NCBI GenBank assembly: GCA_027943335.1
Contig: BSBK01005652.1
Location: 1,308,001 to 1,372,000 of the forward strand
Direction of reading: 5' to 3'
Length of the DNA: 64,000 bases
Origin: Chamaecyparis obtusa
Taxonomy: Eukaryota > Streptophyta > Pinopsida > Cupressales > Cupressaceae
In this document: positions 1 through 11,203 of the stretch, in pieces
Layout of the letters: every line of letters begins with the position of its first letter
Numbering within the stretch: the first letter of the stretch is position 1
The notes under the pieces: model-generated
Database searches by the model: none
The model's input: only the letters and a program-made list of their open reading frames with translations
What the model was told of the DNA's origin: nothing
Made by a program: the position numbers and the translations under genes

Positions 1-1124
1 TACTTGTCCTTTTGAAGTGTGATGTCTCCTTTTTTTACAAGTACTTTTTTTATTTTGATTGCATTGTCAACCATTTTATCAAAAGATGTATGATCTTGCA
101 TTTTTAAAGGATAATTGATCTCTGGGACAAGATTATTGAAGAAGATTTCCATTTTCTCAGTTTTTGGAATAGGTCTAGCATATAAAGAGAATTTCTTCCT
201 CCATCTCTTAAGAAATGTTAGGAATGGTTCTCCTAGATATTGCTTGAGATTACAGATATCAATCATGGTGACTAGATGTTGAATATTGTAGGAGTATTTC
301 TGATAGAACAATATGATCAACTCCTCAAAAGTTTTGATAGTAGAAGGAAATCTAGAGAACCAATGAATGGCTACTCCCCCTAGAGATTGAGGGAAGAGAT
401 GCATTAGATAGGTTGGTTCATGCATGAACTCCATAGATTGTGTACAAAATTCTCTAACATTATCTTAGGGATCCGAGTGTCCATCATACTTATCATACTT
501 AGGCATCTCCACTCTTTTTGGGAATGGTGGTATGTACAAGTCTTTGTCAAATGGGAAAGGACAAAGGGCTTCCATGGAGAACTCGTTGGGTTCCTTTTCT
601 TTTTCAAGGTTATTAAGCTTGACTTGCATGGCATGCATCTATTTCATCATAGCTGTGAGTGGAGTTTCTTCCTCATGTGTAATGATATCTTCAACATTAA
701 AGTTGGGAGAACGTTTAGCTCCTTGATGAGCCAATTGTAAAAAGTATGCCTCTTTGTCTTCTTTCAAGAAATGCTTCATCATTCATTTGAAGTTATCATC
801 ATTTTGATATTGAGCAATTTCTTCAGGTATGGGTTCCTGATCTGCACCATGTTGTGATTGAGCTCTTTGAGAGCCAAAGTTTGTCCTTGCTTGAGACATG
901 GTAGGAGTCTTACCTGGGATAGATTAATGTGGGGTTTGTTGGGTACCTCCGTGAGTTGATGGAGGAATGTAACCAGTTTTTAATAAAAGGTTGCTAGCAC
1001 TGTCATCTTCATAAAGACTAGAATTGTAGAGTTGCTCAAAAGTTGGACCTACGTGAGTAAACAAACCTCTGGTGTTAAGTGCTTCTCTTGATTTCTTGTG
1101 AGAGGAAGCTCTAGTTTCCACCAT
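1..1124 (-). pseudogene. Tat-2 gag (N-terminal part), degenerate
   Basis: The start ATG is at 1122-1124. The first residues (MVETRASSHKK) match the gag start of Tat-1 at 11204, which fixes the start. Reading left, the sequence follows the Tat-1 gag through its retrotransposon-gag core to the window edge, which corresponds to about 12338 in Tat-1. In-frame stops and frame changes break it into pieces (1124-924, 634-404 and others). The product would be the structural Gag that coats element RNA. It is clearly non-functional. Confidence 0.85.
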
Positions 1125-3392
1125 TAACCTTGGGTGAATTGAAAGAATATGATGAAGACAACTGAAGAAGGAATTGAATCAAGATGATCAGATGATGCAA
1201 CCTTGTCAAGGTTTGATTGATTGAAGCATAGATTTGACTTAGATGAGGGATATTGTGCCCTGGATGTATGGGTAGATTCCTAAAAGATAGTGGACATGAT
1301 TTCACAACACTTAGTCATTTTTTAAGATTGATAGTTATGACAAGGTTTTGACACAAGATGATAAAGACTCAAATTGATTAAACAGAAGGCTAAATCAGAT
1401 TCAAAAGGCCACTTTAGGAAAATGATTGGATTCTTAGTATTTTTTGCTCTATTCCTGACACAGTGATTTGTTTGACAGATTCTGGAAATAGGCTAGAACA
1501 ATCGGGTCTCTGATAGTTCTGATAACTTTCTGACAACATTTTGAAATTTCTCAAATGACTCTCTGCAGGCTCATATGATAGTGGGTATAGCATGAAATGA
1601 CAATTGAAAAACTCATACAATTATTGCAAAACTCGCACGATAGTTGATAGCAGGAATTTTGACTTTTTGGAATTGACTGGCAATGAAACTTGTACAACAA
1701 TATATTGTTACCCTACGACAATATGGGGGTTCTAAAATGACAATAGCCAAAACTCGTATGACTTTCTGACTTTACAAAATAACTGTTGACTCCAGCAAGG
1801 TGTTTTACTTCAATTTTTGTAAATTTTGGCTTTTCAGTTTCAGATTGTTTCCAAATTTCAATGTCTAGATTTGAGGATTATAACAGATTTGTTCATTCTC
1901 AGTAACCAAATAGATAAGCAAGCATGCAAAACAACAAGCAAGTGATTTCAAGCATGTCTAAAAACAATGAACAAGGGCAAAAGCAACCTTGTGCATGAAC
2001 AATCAAGTGACTTATTTGTGCTAATCCTTAGAATTGCTAATTGTGTATGTTCCAAAAAGTTTTGCAATAATGCACATATTCCTAGAAAATGAAAATTTGG
2101 CCTCACTAGGGTTTTTAGTAATGGTTTGACTCTGCAACTTTTATGATCCAAGAGGGTGAACTCCAATCCAGGTGCATGGGGGTTTGGACACAGTTTGAGA
2201 ACTTAATCTTCGGGATCTACTAGGGAGATCTGACAACCCAACAAAAGACCACACTTGGGGAGATTTCTTCCAACAGGACATTTATATAGCGGTTGTCACT
2301 ACCATGGTGAAAATGGCTATTACCGCTTGAGGTTCCATCAATGTGGTTGACCCAATTAAGTGAATGTCCACTATGGTTAACCCTCTCTAAAGGTGACTCA
2401 CAAGATATACCACATGGAGACTAGTTCCAAATTCAAGGATTTGAGGTTCTATTACTACCCAAAAAGGGAGTAGAGCATAATCCTCTAGCCTTTTCACTTT
2501 TAACCCAAACAAAGCAGACATATTAATCTAACATGCTAAGACCAAGATTATCTCACAAAGATCTATGACGTCAACCCCTTATGATCTATCAACCTCTCCA
2601 GAGAGAGAATGCATCGATCAAAAGTTGAAAACACATGGATCTAGTGGAACATGAGACTCCCTCAGTATCCTCCCTACCTACAAGGGTTCCTTCGTTGAGA
2701 AGAATTTTGCTAGAAATTCACTCTCTCAAGAGCCATGAATAGTGTTCATAGGGCCTAATTACTATGTGTAACAAAGATGTTGAAAGCAAATCTATGTTCA
2801 TTTTTTAGAGCCCAAATGAAATGTGTGATATGAAAAAGAAAGGCACTCAAGCTAGACATGCAAGATGTTCATTTTAATCCAAATTGAAATGTTATCAGAT
2901 GAGAAGGTTACCTTAATTCCTTGCAATGTGCTTAGTAGATTCTTACCTACTTTGAGCAATTTTGGCACTTTTTCCAATCAAAAACCAGTGAAAATCAATC
3001 AAAAATAGAGAATTTCAATTGTTAGGGTTAGCTGTTAGTTGAAATCTAAAAACCAAATCTGACAAACTACCTGGAAAAATGAAACGACAATTGAACCCTT
3101 GCACTAAAACTTGTACGATAGTGGGTTACCTCCCATACAATAGTCCAGAAACTTGTACGATAATGGGTATCAGATCAAATGACAATCTAGCATCCAGATG
3201 ATAGTGGGTTTCTGCTTATCTGATCCTCGATCAAATCAACTGTCGTACGATAGTGGCTATCTCCTGGTATGAGTTTCTAACAAAACTCATATGAAAATTG
3301 TACGGACAGAGAATAAAAATCAGAGCTGGGAAAAGAAAAAGATAAGAAAATGATAGAAATTGATAAAATGTGAAGGGAAACTTGTTTCAGGG
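1125..3392 (-). other. Tat-2 untranslated leader
   Basis: About 2.3 kb lie between primer site and gag ATG. I see no credible gene; short ORFs here are not conserved in the Tat-1 leader. The stretch is homologous to the Tat-1 leader (6712-7324 plus 9554-11203). It holds many degenerate copies of a motif like ACTCGTACGATAGTGGGT, for example around 3110-3250 and 1600-1760, including a perfect CGTACG palindrome at 3244-3249. Confidence 0.75.
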
Positions 3393-3409
3393 CCCCACGG
3401 TGGGCACCA
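3393..3409 (-). promoter_or_regulatory. Tat-2 primer-binding site
   Basis: In element sense the site reads TGGTGCCCACCGTGGGG, four bases inside the LTR end. This is the TGGCGCCCACCGTGGGG-type tRNA primer site usual in Tat/Ogre elements. It differs by a few bases from Tat-1's site at 6695-6711. Confidence 0.8.
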
Positions 3410-3413
3410 GAAA

Positions 3414-4655
3414 TGTGGTGTGAATTTCTTACCTGATCTGTAGACACAACACTTCATTAAAACATTAGAGTTTAGTTAAAATCAAAATCGTGCAATAAAT
3501 GAAAACTAAACTAACCAGATGACTTACTACCTTCTAGTAGATGTGAGTATGTATTCTCAGATTATACCAAGATCAGTGACCTTGATGACACCTAAACGAA
3601 GGATTTGAATGCAAAATCTAGATATGGAATGAATGCAATTAATCTATTTTTTTGGTTTTTCTATGCAATTATGATAATGAAAACTTGGTATGAAGCTATT
3701 CTAATATGAAGATTGATATGCTAAAATGATCTAACAATGATGTTCTAAATGATATGGATACTATGAAAAAATAATGAAAATCTCACAACAACTCAAATTC
3801 TCAAGATCGATTCTTCAGTCTCCAATTTAGTAGCATGAGTGTGCAATTTGTGGATGGATTGATAATGAAGAGCTGGAGCCTTAATTTATAGAAATATAGG
3901 GCTTTGGAGGTGCATGAAAGAAAGCCATAAATCACTCAAATAACTCTGGTTGATTTTTGAGTCAACAAAGAATTAAAGATAGTTAACTCACAAAAAATCA
4001 TGCAAAAATAGCTTTTTGATTTAAATCAGAAGTTGAGATCAGCTTTTAACTCAAAAGAGAGTTGAGTTTATTTTTTTAAAACAACTTGAATTGATTTTTT
4101 GATTTAAAGTTTAACTATTTTTTGGATGTGCATAATTAATTATGAATTAAATAAATAAATAAAGTGATTTATCCTCAACTTAACTAATTTTAAAAAGAAA
4201 ACAATTGATTTATGGGTTAATCAATTATTAAATCAAACTTTTATTCCAAAACTATATTATTAAATTTGACAATTGACATTAATTAATTTAAATAAGAATT
4301 TAATCAATTAGTCATAGGATATTTGATTTATGGTCAAATAAAATAACACAATTTAGGAATAAATTAAATCTAATTAAATAATTAAGTGGCAGTATTAAAT
4401 CTAATTAATTAAATATTTAGAATATTCAATTAATCAAACTTTAGGATAAATTGGATTTATTGCCAAATAATCATTAAATTAAAGATAATTAAGATAAATA
4501 GGAATAAGGAATATTCCCCAATGTAGAATTTAGGATAATCAATTAAGATTCGATGATGTTCAGATGTGCCTTAGGTTAGGACTTCGATGTCGATTTCATT
4601 TGAATTGAAGATGTAGGAGGTTAATGAACCTATAGCCCATTTTTGGGGTATTAAA
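3414..4655 (-). repeat. 5' LTR of Tat-2
   Basis: This 1242-bp LTR matches the Tat-1 LTRs (5434-6690 and 55902-57158) in inverse orientation. In element sense it begins with a TxTAATACCCC start and ends ...ATTCACACCACA just before the primer site. It is very AT-rich. Its outer edge abuts the Copia A LTR at CTAAC (4656-4660), which would be one copy of its target duplication. Confidence 0.9.
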
Positions 4656-4908
4656 CTAACAAGGTCGTAAGATCTTCTAACGTGGATCATAATACACTAG
4701 TGCAGTTCTTAGTGGGTGTCAATTCCCATCGGGGTTTTTACCTTTTTGGGTTTCCTTGTAACCAAAATTGTGGTGTTGTGTTAAGTGTTGTTTCATTGTA
4801 TTTATGCATAATGTTCTTATATACTTAATTGGATAAAGAATTTAATCTTGCAGATAATTGATTCAACCCCCCCCCCCTCTTGGTTATCTCTTGGGACTAT
4901 TCCTAACA
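4656..4908 (+). repeat. Copia A 5' LTR, right-hand remainder
   Basis: The 253 bp match the end of the Copia B LTRs: shared CTTCTAAC repeats, the segment TTAGTGGGTGTCAATTCCCA, a C-tract (4867-4877) and the terminal ...GGGACTATTCCTAACA. The left part of the LTR lies beyond the Tat-2 insertion. Confidence 0.9.
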
Positions 4909-4910
4909 AT

Positions 4911-4922
4911 TGGTATCAAAGC
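4911..4922 (+). promoter_or_regulatory. Copia A primer-binding site
   Basis: TGGTATCAAAGC, complementary to the 3' end of initiator tRNA-Met with one mismatch from the usual TGGTATCAGAGC. It starts two bases after the LTR end. Confidence 0.85.
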
Positions 4923-4965
4923 CAAGTGCCTCAGAGAAAAATTTTAATAGCTTGAGGTTGATCAG

Positions 4966-5433
4966 ATGGCATTCTTTAGAAAAGAAAGTCCTAAGTTTGA
5001 TGGAGAGAACTATCTAGACTAGAAGAACAAAATGATGGCACATTTGCAGTGCATTGCCTTTGAGATTTTTGAAGTGGCTACCAAAGAAGTTGAGATTCCC
5101 TCACTAGTAGATCTTGCAAAAGAAGATGCAACCTTGTAGAAAAAGTAGATGTTCACTTCTAATGCTATTCCCAAAGAAGCCCTTATCAGCGCCCTATCTA
5201 ACAGTGAGTTTTAAGAGATCAAGAAGATGGACAAAGCCTATAAGATATGGAAGTACCTAGAAGACATGTTTGAAGGAGATATTCAAGCCAAGAATGCACG
5301 TAGAAAGACATGGAAGAAAAGATACAATACATTAGAGATGCTACCTAATGAGAATGTCAGGGCTTACAATCAAAGGATTACTGAAGCAGTTGTAGGAATC
5401 AAAAAAAATGGTCGAGAAATCTCAGAGGAAGAC
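4966..5433 (+). pseudogene. Copia A gag, N-terminal part, interrupted by Tat-1
   Basis: It starts MAFFRKESPKFDGENY, the typical Copia Gag opening, and is collinear with the Copia B gag at 20105. In-frame stops occur: the Trp of FDW in Copia B is TAG here near 5021, and others follow. The frame is open from 5227 (MDKAYKIWKYLED). It is cut at 5433 by the Tat-1 LTR; the C-terminal part with the zinc knuckle is at 57159-57841. Confidence 0.9.
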
Positions 5434-6690
5434 TGTAATACCCCAAAAATGGGCTATAGGTTCATTGACCTCCTACATCTTCAATTCAAATGAAATTGAC
5501 ATCAAAGTCCTAACCTAAGGCACATCTACACATTATCAAATCGTAATTGATTTTATCCTAAATTCTACATCAGGGAATATTCCTAGCAATATTCCTATTT
5601 ATCCTAATTATCTTCAATTTAATAATTATTTGGCGATAAATCCTATTTATCCTAAAATTTGATTAATTGAATATTCTGAATATTTAATTAATTAGATTTA
5701 ATACTGCCACTTAATTATTTAATTGGATTTAATTAAATTATTCCTAAATTGTATTATTTAATTTTGACAATAAATCTAAAATATCATGAATAATTGATTA
5801 AATTCTTATTTAATTAATTAATCTCAATTGTTAATCTTTAATAATATAATTTTTGAATAAAGTTTGATTTAATGATTGATTAACCCATAAATCAATTGTT
5901 TTAATTCAAAAATCAGTTAAGTTCAGAATAAATCACTTTATTTATAATTAAATCATGCACAATCAGAAAAGTAGGCAACTAAAAATTAACAATCAATTCT
6001 AGAATTGAAACTCAACATCTGATGATGAGTTGACATTTGATCTAAACTCTATTTTGACTTAAACACTGCTTTTGCATGATTTTTGTAAGTTAATTATCTC
6101 TGATTTCCTAATAACTCAAAAATCAACCTGAGTTTATTAAGAATGATTTATGGCTTTTCTCTTGCATCCTCAATGCCCTAGATCTCTATAAAATCAAGGC
6201 TCATCTCTTCATAATTATCAACACTCAAATTTGTGCAATTACTGTAGCGAATTGGCGATTGAAGGATTAAGCACTTGCGAAAGACAATTTGTGAGATCTT
6301 TCATAGTTGATCATAGCTTTTGCATAGTTTCATATCATAGTTTTCATATTCATTCATAGCATTCTTAGATTAAATCTGTATTCAATCTCAATTTCATTCA
6401 TTTAGCTCAGATTCATACAATTTCTCATATTATTGCATAGAAAATACAAAAATATAGAATAATTTGCATTCATATAATCTTTCATATCTTGCATTTAAAT
6501 CCTTTGTCTAGTTGTTGCATTGTCACTGATCTCGATTCCAATCTAAGAACATCATACTCGCACCTACTAGAAGGTAGTAAATCGCCTGGTTAGCTTAGTT
6601 TCAATTATTCGCAAGATTTCAATTTTAGCTAACCTCTAATGTTTTACTGAAGTGTTGTGTCTATAGCTAGGTACCAAATTCACACACACA
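5434..6690 (+). repeat. Tat-1 5' LTR
   Basis: It starts TGTAATACCCC and ends ...ATTCACACACACA. The length is 1257 bp and it is AT-rich. By eye it differs from the 3' LTR at about 4-5% of sites over the first 650 bp. It holds a TATA box at offset 753. Confidence 0.93.
6187..6193 (+). promoter_or_regulatory. Putative TATA box in Tat-1 5' LTR
   Basis: TATAAAA in the context CTCTATAAAATCAAGGC, at offset 753 of the LTR. The same offset in the 3' LTR (56655-56661) also reads TATAAAA. This would mark the U3/R boundary about 30 bp downstream. Inferred from motif and conservation only. Confidence 0.55.
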
Positions 6691-6694
6691 TTTC

Positions 6695-6711
6695 TGGCAC
6701 CCATCGTGGGG
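6695..6711 (+). promoter_or_regulatory. Tat-1 primer-binding site
   Basis: TGGCACCCATCGTGGGG, four bases after the LTR end, matches the TGGCGCCCACCGTGGGG-type site of Tat/Ogre elements with two differences. The tRNA species was not determined here. Confidence 0.82.
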
Positions 6712-9700
6712 CCCTGAAACGGGTTTCCATCTCTTCTAATTCACTTCTATTTATTTTTCTATCATTTTTTGGTCCATTCTACAATTTCATTCTCTGTCCA
6801 TACATTTTTCATATGACTTTTGTCAGAAAGTCATACCAAGAAGACCCCATTGTCGTACGATAGTTGATTCTATCGAGGCTCGTATCAAAAGCTACACATT
6901 GTCATTTGAGAGCTCGATTGTCATTTGGTGAGACACCCACTATCATACGAGTTTAATGACTATCATCTAGAAGGTAACCCACTGTTGTACAAATTTTGAC
7001 TCCAGAATTCAATTATCATTTCAAAAATTTTGGTAGTTTTTCAGATTTGGACTAATAGCTAACCCTAACAATTGAAATCTTTTGTTTTTTATTGATATTT
7101 GTTGAATCTGATTGGAAAAAGTGCAACTAAATTGCTAAAATAGGTAAATTCTACGAAGCACGTTGCGAGGAATTCAGGTATTCTTCTACAATTTGATAAC
7201 ACTTTGATTTGGACATAAAAAGAACTCTCATGTGTCAAGCTTGTGTGACTTTTCTCATTTTTCGTATCATGGACTTCATTTTGGGCTATAAAATGAACAT
7301 ATATTTGCTTTCTTCATATCTATTTGTTAGTAAATAAATTTGTCTTTTCTATTCTTGATCTTAATTTTCTCTATCACCCTTTACGAAATTCCAAATCTTT
7401 ACTAACAAATGAATTAAACTTCAAATGTTTAATTCTTTGAATTGTGGTACAGCTCCCAGTAATATCTTCAATGAATATATTTTACCAAACCATGCATTCC
7501 TGCAAATATTTAACTTTTAACTAGAAAGTTACTAAGGCTATGAGCAATCTTTCATCAATATGATTCAATCACTTATGATCAGTAACAAGATATCACTATA
7601 AAGCTCATAGGTTTGAACTAATAAAAACCATAGCTTTAAACTTTTATCTAACTTTGATTAACAAAATAAAATAACACAACTTAATTCAAGAAAAGATTTC
7701 ATCCACTGAATAATACTCCAACAGAAGCCCACTCATAAACATAAACCAACAGATTTATATCAAATAAGTTTTTTCATTCACTGGTAGAAAGGTCTTTCAA
7801 ATCAAGTTTTTTGTAGGAAACTTTAACTCTAAGCTATATTATTCTATTACTTTCTTCCAAAAAAAACTAACTCCCCCCTTTTCCCAAATGCTTTTACAAT
7901 ATAAAGAATTATTGGGCACATTGATTAGTTACCGTAACTAATTCTTGGGAGTCTTTTTGCTTTTCATCCTTTTGCTTTTTAACCACCGTATACCATACAC
8001 TTTCTTTTTCAAATTGATATCCTCATAAAATATGTATTTATAAGTTTATGAGGATATTAATTAACACATTTAAATTTAAACAAGTGGCATATGCTGGTGA
8101 TGCAATTCTGTCATTATTTTGGTGATTCTCATAGACAGTTTTGACCCTGCTGTAGTCAGTCAGCTCTATCTCGTGACCCAGGAATAATTTTGATGATCTC
8201 TCCAGTCAGATCGTGCGTAACTTGCCTCACAACAACATATCCAAACCACAAAAAGATCCAACAGTGCAATTGGATGTTATGCCTCTCGCACTGAGACCCA
8301 TTTTTCCTATTTTGACAAATCCGAGTTTGCTGGTTACATTTTTAAAAAAAATATTTTTCTTCATGTTCATGCTTGCAAGGGGCGTTCAGGATTGAATGAA
8401 GAAAATGTAATGATTTCTACACATCTGATCTCTTGTGAAGATGGAGATACAATGAGATGCCCAAGAAAACCATTTGAATCCTTCATGAAACTCAATCACT
8501 CCAATTCAAGCACATTAGTGTTAACAGCATTTACTTTGGGTTTCTTGAGTTTGATATCCAGCCCACACTCATCTCCATTGCAAAAAAGACTCCTTTTCCT
8601 TTTAGTTCTATTTTTACTATTCAAAACAAAGCTATTATGTATACTGCTATGGCATTCTTCTATTCTCTTCCTCTGTGAAGACATCAGCAACTTTGATCTC
8701 CAAATAGGCCAACTTTCTGATGCTTGTAAAAGAGACTTAATAACCAAATTGTGATGCATACCATCAAAAGGGCTTAATATCCATCCCAAATATTTAGCAG
8801 CATTCTAAGAACTATCACATTTATTTGATCATAATCCATTAACATTTTGAATACCATCATTTAACCAATACTGTCCGACACCCTGATACCTTGATCTAGG
8901 GTCCGTGTTGGTACAGTCCATATTTTCTGATTTAAATAGCATCATTGATTATCAAATGAAACCATGATGGAAACTCAAAAAGTAGTGCCCATGCAGAATT
9001 ATGATTTATGAGTGAAGGCCTCTCACTGGATTGCCAATCAGATGACAAGTTCCCCCTAAAAGAAGTGGGAATACATGGCAAAGTGCCTGCTCCAAAATAG
9101 TAAGGATCAAATAATTGTAAAGATTGCATGTCTTCCAAAGTATCAACTATTGTAAAAAGATTGCCATACAAAAGGGGTCTCATCAAAGCCATTTAACATT
9201 TTGCACCAGCTGAATATTCATGCAATGTTGTCCATAGGATCCCATGCAATATCATTCTTCATATCATTGAAATTTCAGCCTTGTTGAATCTATGAGCTCG
9301 TTGTACCATTTAAACCAATTTGAACTAATTATGCTAACTGTACCAGATCAAACCACTAAACTTGGCCTTTAATCTCAAAAATTGAACCTCTGAAACTTCT
9401 ACACTGAACCTGAACCTCTAAACCTCCAGGTCTTCTTATGCAAACTAAACCACTTCGAACCTCTTTGAACCTTGGTTCGAAGTAGTTCAAAGGGGTTCAA
9501 GAGCTCAAACTTGAAAGTTTAATTTCGGGGTCTATATGGGTACTAACACTATTACACATAGTAAATAGGCTCTATGAACACTATTTGTGGATGATCTTGA
9601 GAGAGTGGGCTTCTTTCCCTTGTTCATCCATGCGAAGCTCTTCTTGATGAAGGATCCCCTTGTAGGTAGGGATATTATTGAGAGCATCTCATGTTATACT

Positions 9701-11203
9701 AGATTTGTATGCCTTCAAATTTTGATTGATACATTCTCTCTCCAGAGAGGTTCATAGATCATAAGCGGTTGACATCATAGATCTTTATGAGATAATCTTG
9801 GTCTTAGCATGTCAAATTAATCTATCTGCTTTGTTTTGGTTAAAAGTGAAAAGGCTAGAGGACTATGCTCTACTCCATTTTTGGGTAGTATCAGAAACTC
9901 AGATCCTTGAATCTAGAACCAGTCTCCATGTTGTATCTTTTGTGAGTCACCTTTAGAGAGGGTTAACCATAGTGGACATTCCCTTAATTGGGTCAACCAC
10001 GTGGATGGAACCTCAAGCAGTAATAGCCATTTTCACTATGGTAGTAGTAGCCGCTATATAAATGTCCTTGTGGAGGAAATCTTCATAGGTGTGGTCTTTT
10101 GTTGGGCTGTCAGATCTCCCTAGCAACTCCTGATTGATTAATTTCTCAGACTGTGTCAAAACCCTGGTGCGCCTGGATTGTTGTTTTCCCTCTTGAGATC
10201 ACAAAAGTTGCAGAGTCAGACCATTGCTAAAAACCCTAGTAAAGCCAAATTTTTCATTTTCTAGGAATATGTGCGTTATTGAAAAACTTTTGAGAACATA
10301 CACAGTTAGCATTTCTAGGGATTAGCACAATAAGTCACTATTGCTTGTTCATGCACAAGGTTTCTTTTTCCCTTGTTCATTGTTTTTAGATGATTGTCTA
10401 CTTCCCTTGCTTGTTGTTTTGCGTGCTTGATATCTACTTGGTTATTTGAAACAAACTATTACACAGATCTTCAACACAAGATAGAAAACTTTGCCAACAC
10501 TTTGAAACTGGAAAACTAAAAATTGCAAAATCTGAAGTGAAATTCCTCTCTGGAGTCAAAAGTCATCCCACAATCTCAGATTGTCATATGAGTTTTCAAA
10601 AAAAGTCATTTCACAACCCCTGTATTTTTGTATGGTATACAGTATATTGTCGTATGAGTGTTGTCACCAGAAAACAAAAGAACAATTATCCCTGGCAGCA
10701 ATTGTTGTATGAGTCTTGCAATTCTCATTTGATAGCATATCCAATGTCGTACGAGCTTTTAGAAACTCATTTGATAATTTTCAAAAAAAATTTAGGGATT
10801 GGTCAAATCTGTCAAAAATCCATTCTTTACAGCCTATTTCTAGATTCTATCAAAACAATCACTATGTCAGGAATAGAGCAGAAACTAAAACAAATTCATC
10901 CATTTTCCTCAAGTGAGCTCTTGAGTCTGATTTTGCCTTCTAATTTATCAATTTGAGTATTTTTCATCTTGTGTCAAAATTATCTTCAAATTTAGTCTTC
11001 TTACTAAAATGGCTAAGTGTTGTGAGCTCATGCCCACCATCTTTTGGGGCATCTACCCACACTACTATGGCATAGTATCCTTCATTTACATCCAATCTAA
11101 TCTTCAATCAATTCAATCTTGACAAGGTCGCATCATTCAATCTTCTTGAATTAGGTCATTCTTCAGTTGTCTTCATCTTGCTTTCTTGCTTTAGCCAAGG
11201 TTA
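6712..11203 (+). other. Tat-1 untranslated leader (interrupted at 7325-9553)
   Basis: Without the solo-LTR insertion this leader is about 2.3 kb and aligns with the inverted Tat-2 leader. No gene is supported; the ORF at 10537-10956 is not conserved in Tat-2. Degenerate copies of GTCGTACGAGT/CTCATTTGA-like motifs recur around 6840-7000 and 10570-10770, with perfect CGTACG at 6854-6859 and 10748-10753. Confidence 0.75.
7325..9548. mobile_element. Solo LTR (2224 bp) in the Tat-1 leader
   Basis: It begins TGTTAGTA and ends TACTAACA, with an identical 5-bp duplication CTATT on both sides (7320-7324 and 9549-9553). Removing it restores continuity with the Tat-2 leader. I see no second LTR copy, primer site or coding domain inside, so a solo LTR left by LTR-LTR recombination is most likely. 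Orientation is unknown. ORFs at 8213-8754 (+) and 8496-9192 (-) show no family signature and are probably chance. Confidence 0.85.

Larger units (their letters stand above)
1..4655 (-). mobile_element. Tat-2: Ty3/Gypsy Tat-lineage element, 5' part, cut by window edge
   Basis: This minus-strand element reads from its 5' LTR (4655 down to 3414) through primer site and leader into gag, which runs off position 1. It is collinear with the plus-strand Tat-1: LTR, primer site, leader and gag start all match 5434-12338 in inverted orientation, without the 2.2-kb insert at 7325. The LTR lies inside the 5' LTR of Copia A: sequence to the right of 4655 continues as Copia LTR. The expected TG terminus reads TT here, one substitution. 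The other end and its target duplication are outside the window, so completeness cannot be judged. Confidence 0.9.
4656..5433 (+). mobile_element. Copia A, left fragment (LTR end, primer site, gag start)
   Basis: This is the oldest layer in the window: the right end of a Copia 5' LTR, a tRNA-Met primer site and the first part of gag. It is closely related to Copia B (compare 19790-20580). It is cut on the left by Tat-2 inside the LTR and on the right by Tat-1 inside gag. The reading frame resumes at 57159 on the far side of Tat-1: the left part ends ...SEED and the right part continues with LMDKLMTT, matching the uninterrupted gag of Copia B at 20560-20600. Confidence 0.92.

Noticed and set aside
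8213..9192. ORFs in the 2.2-kb solo LTR as a possible host gene fragment
   Set aside because: They overlap on both strands, have no recognisable motif, and lie between perfect LTR ends with a target duplication.
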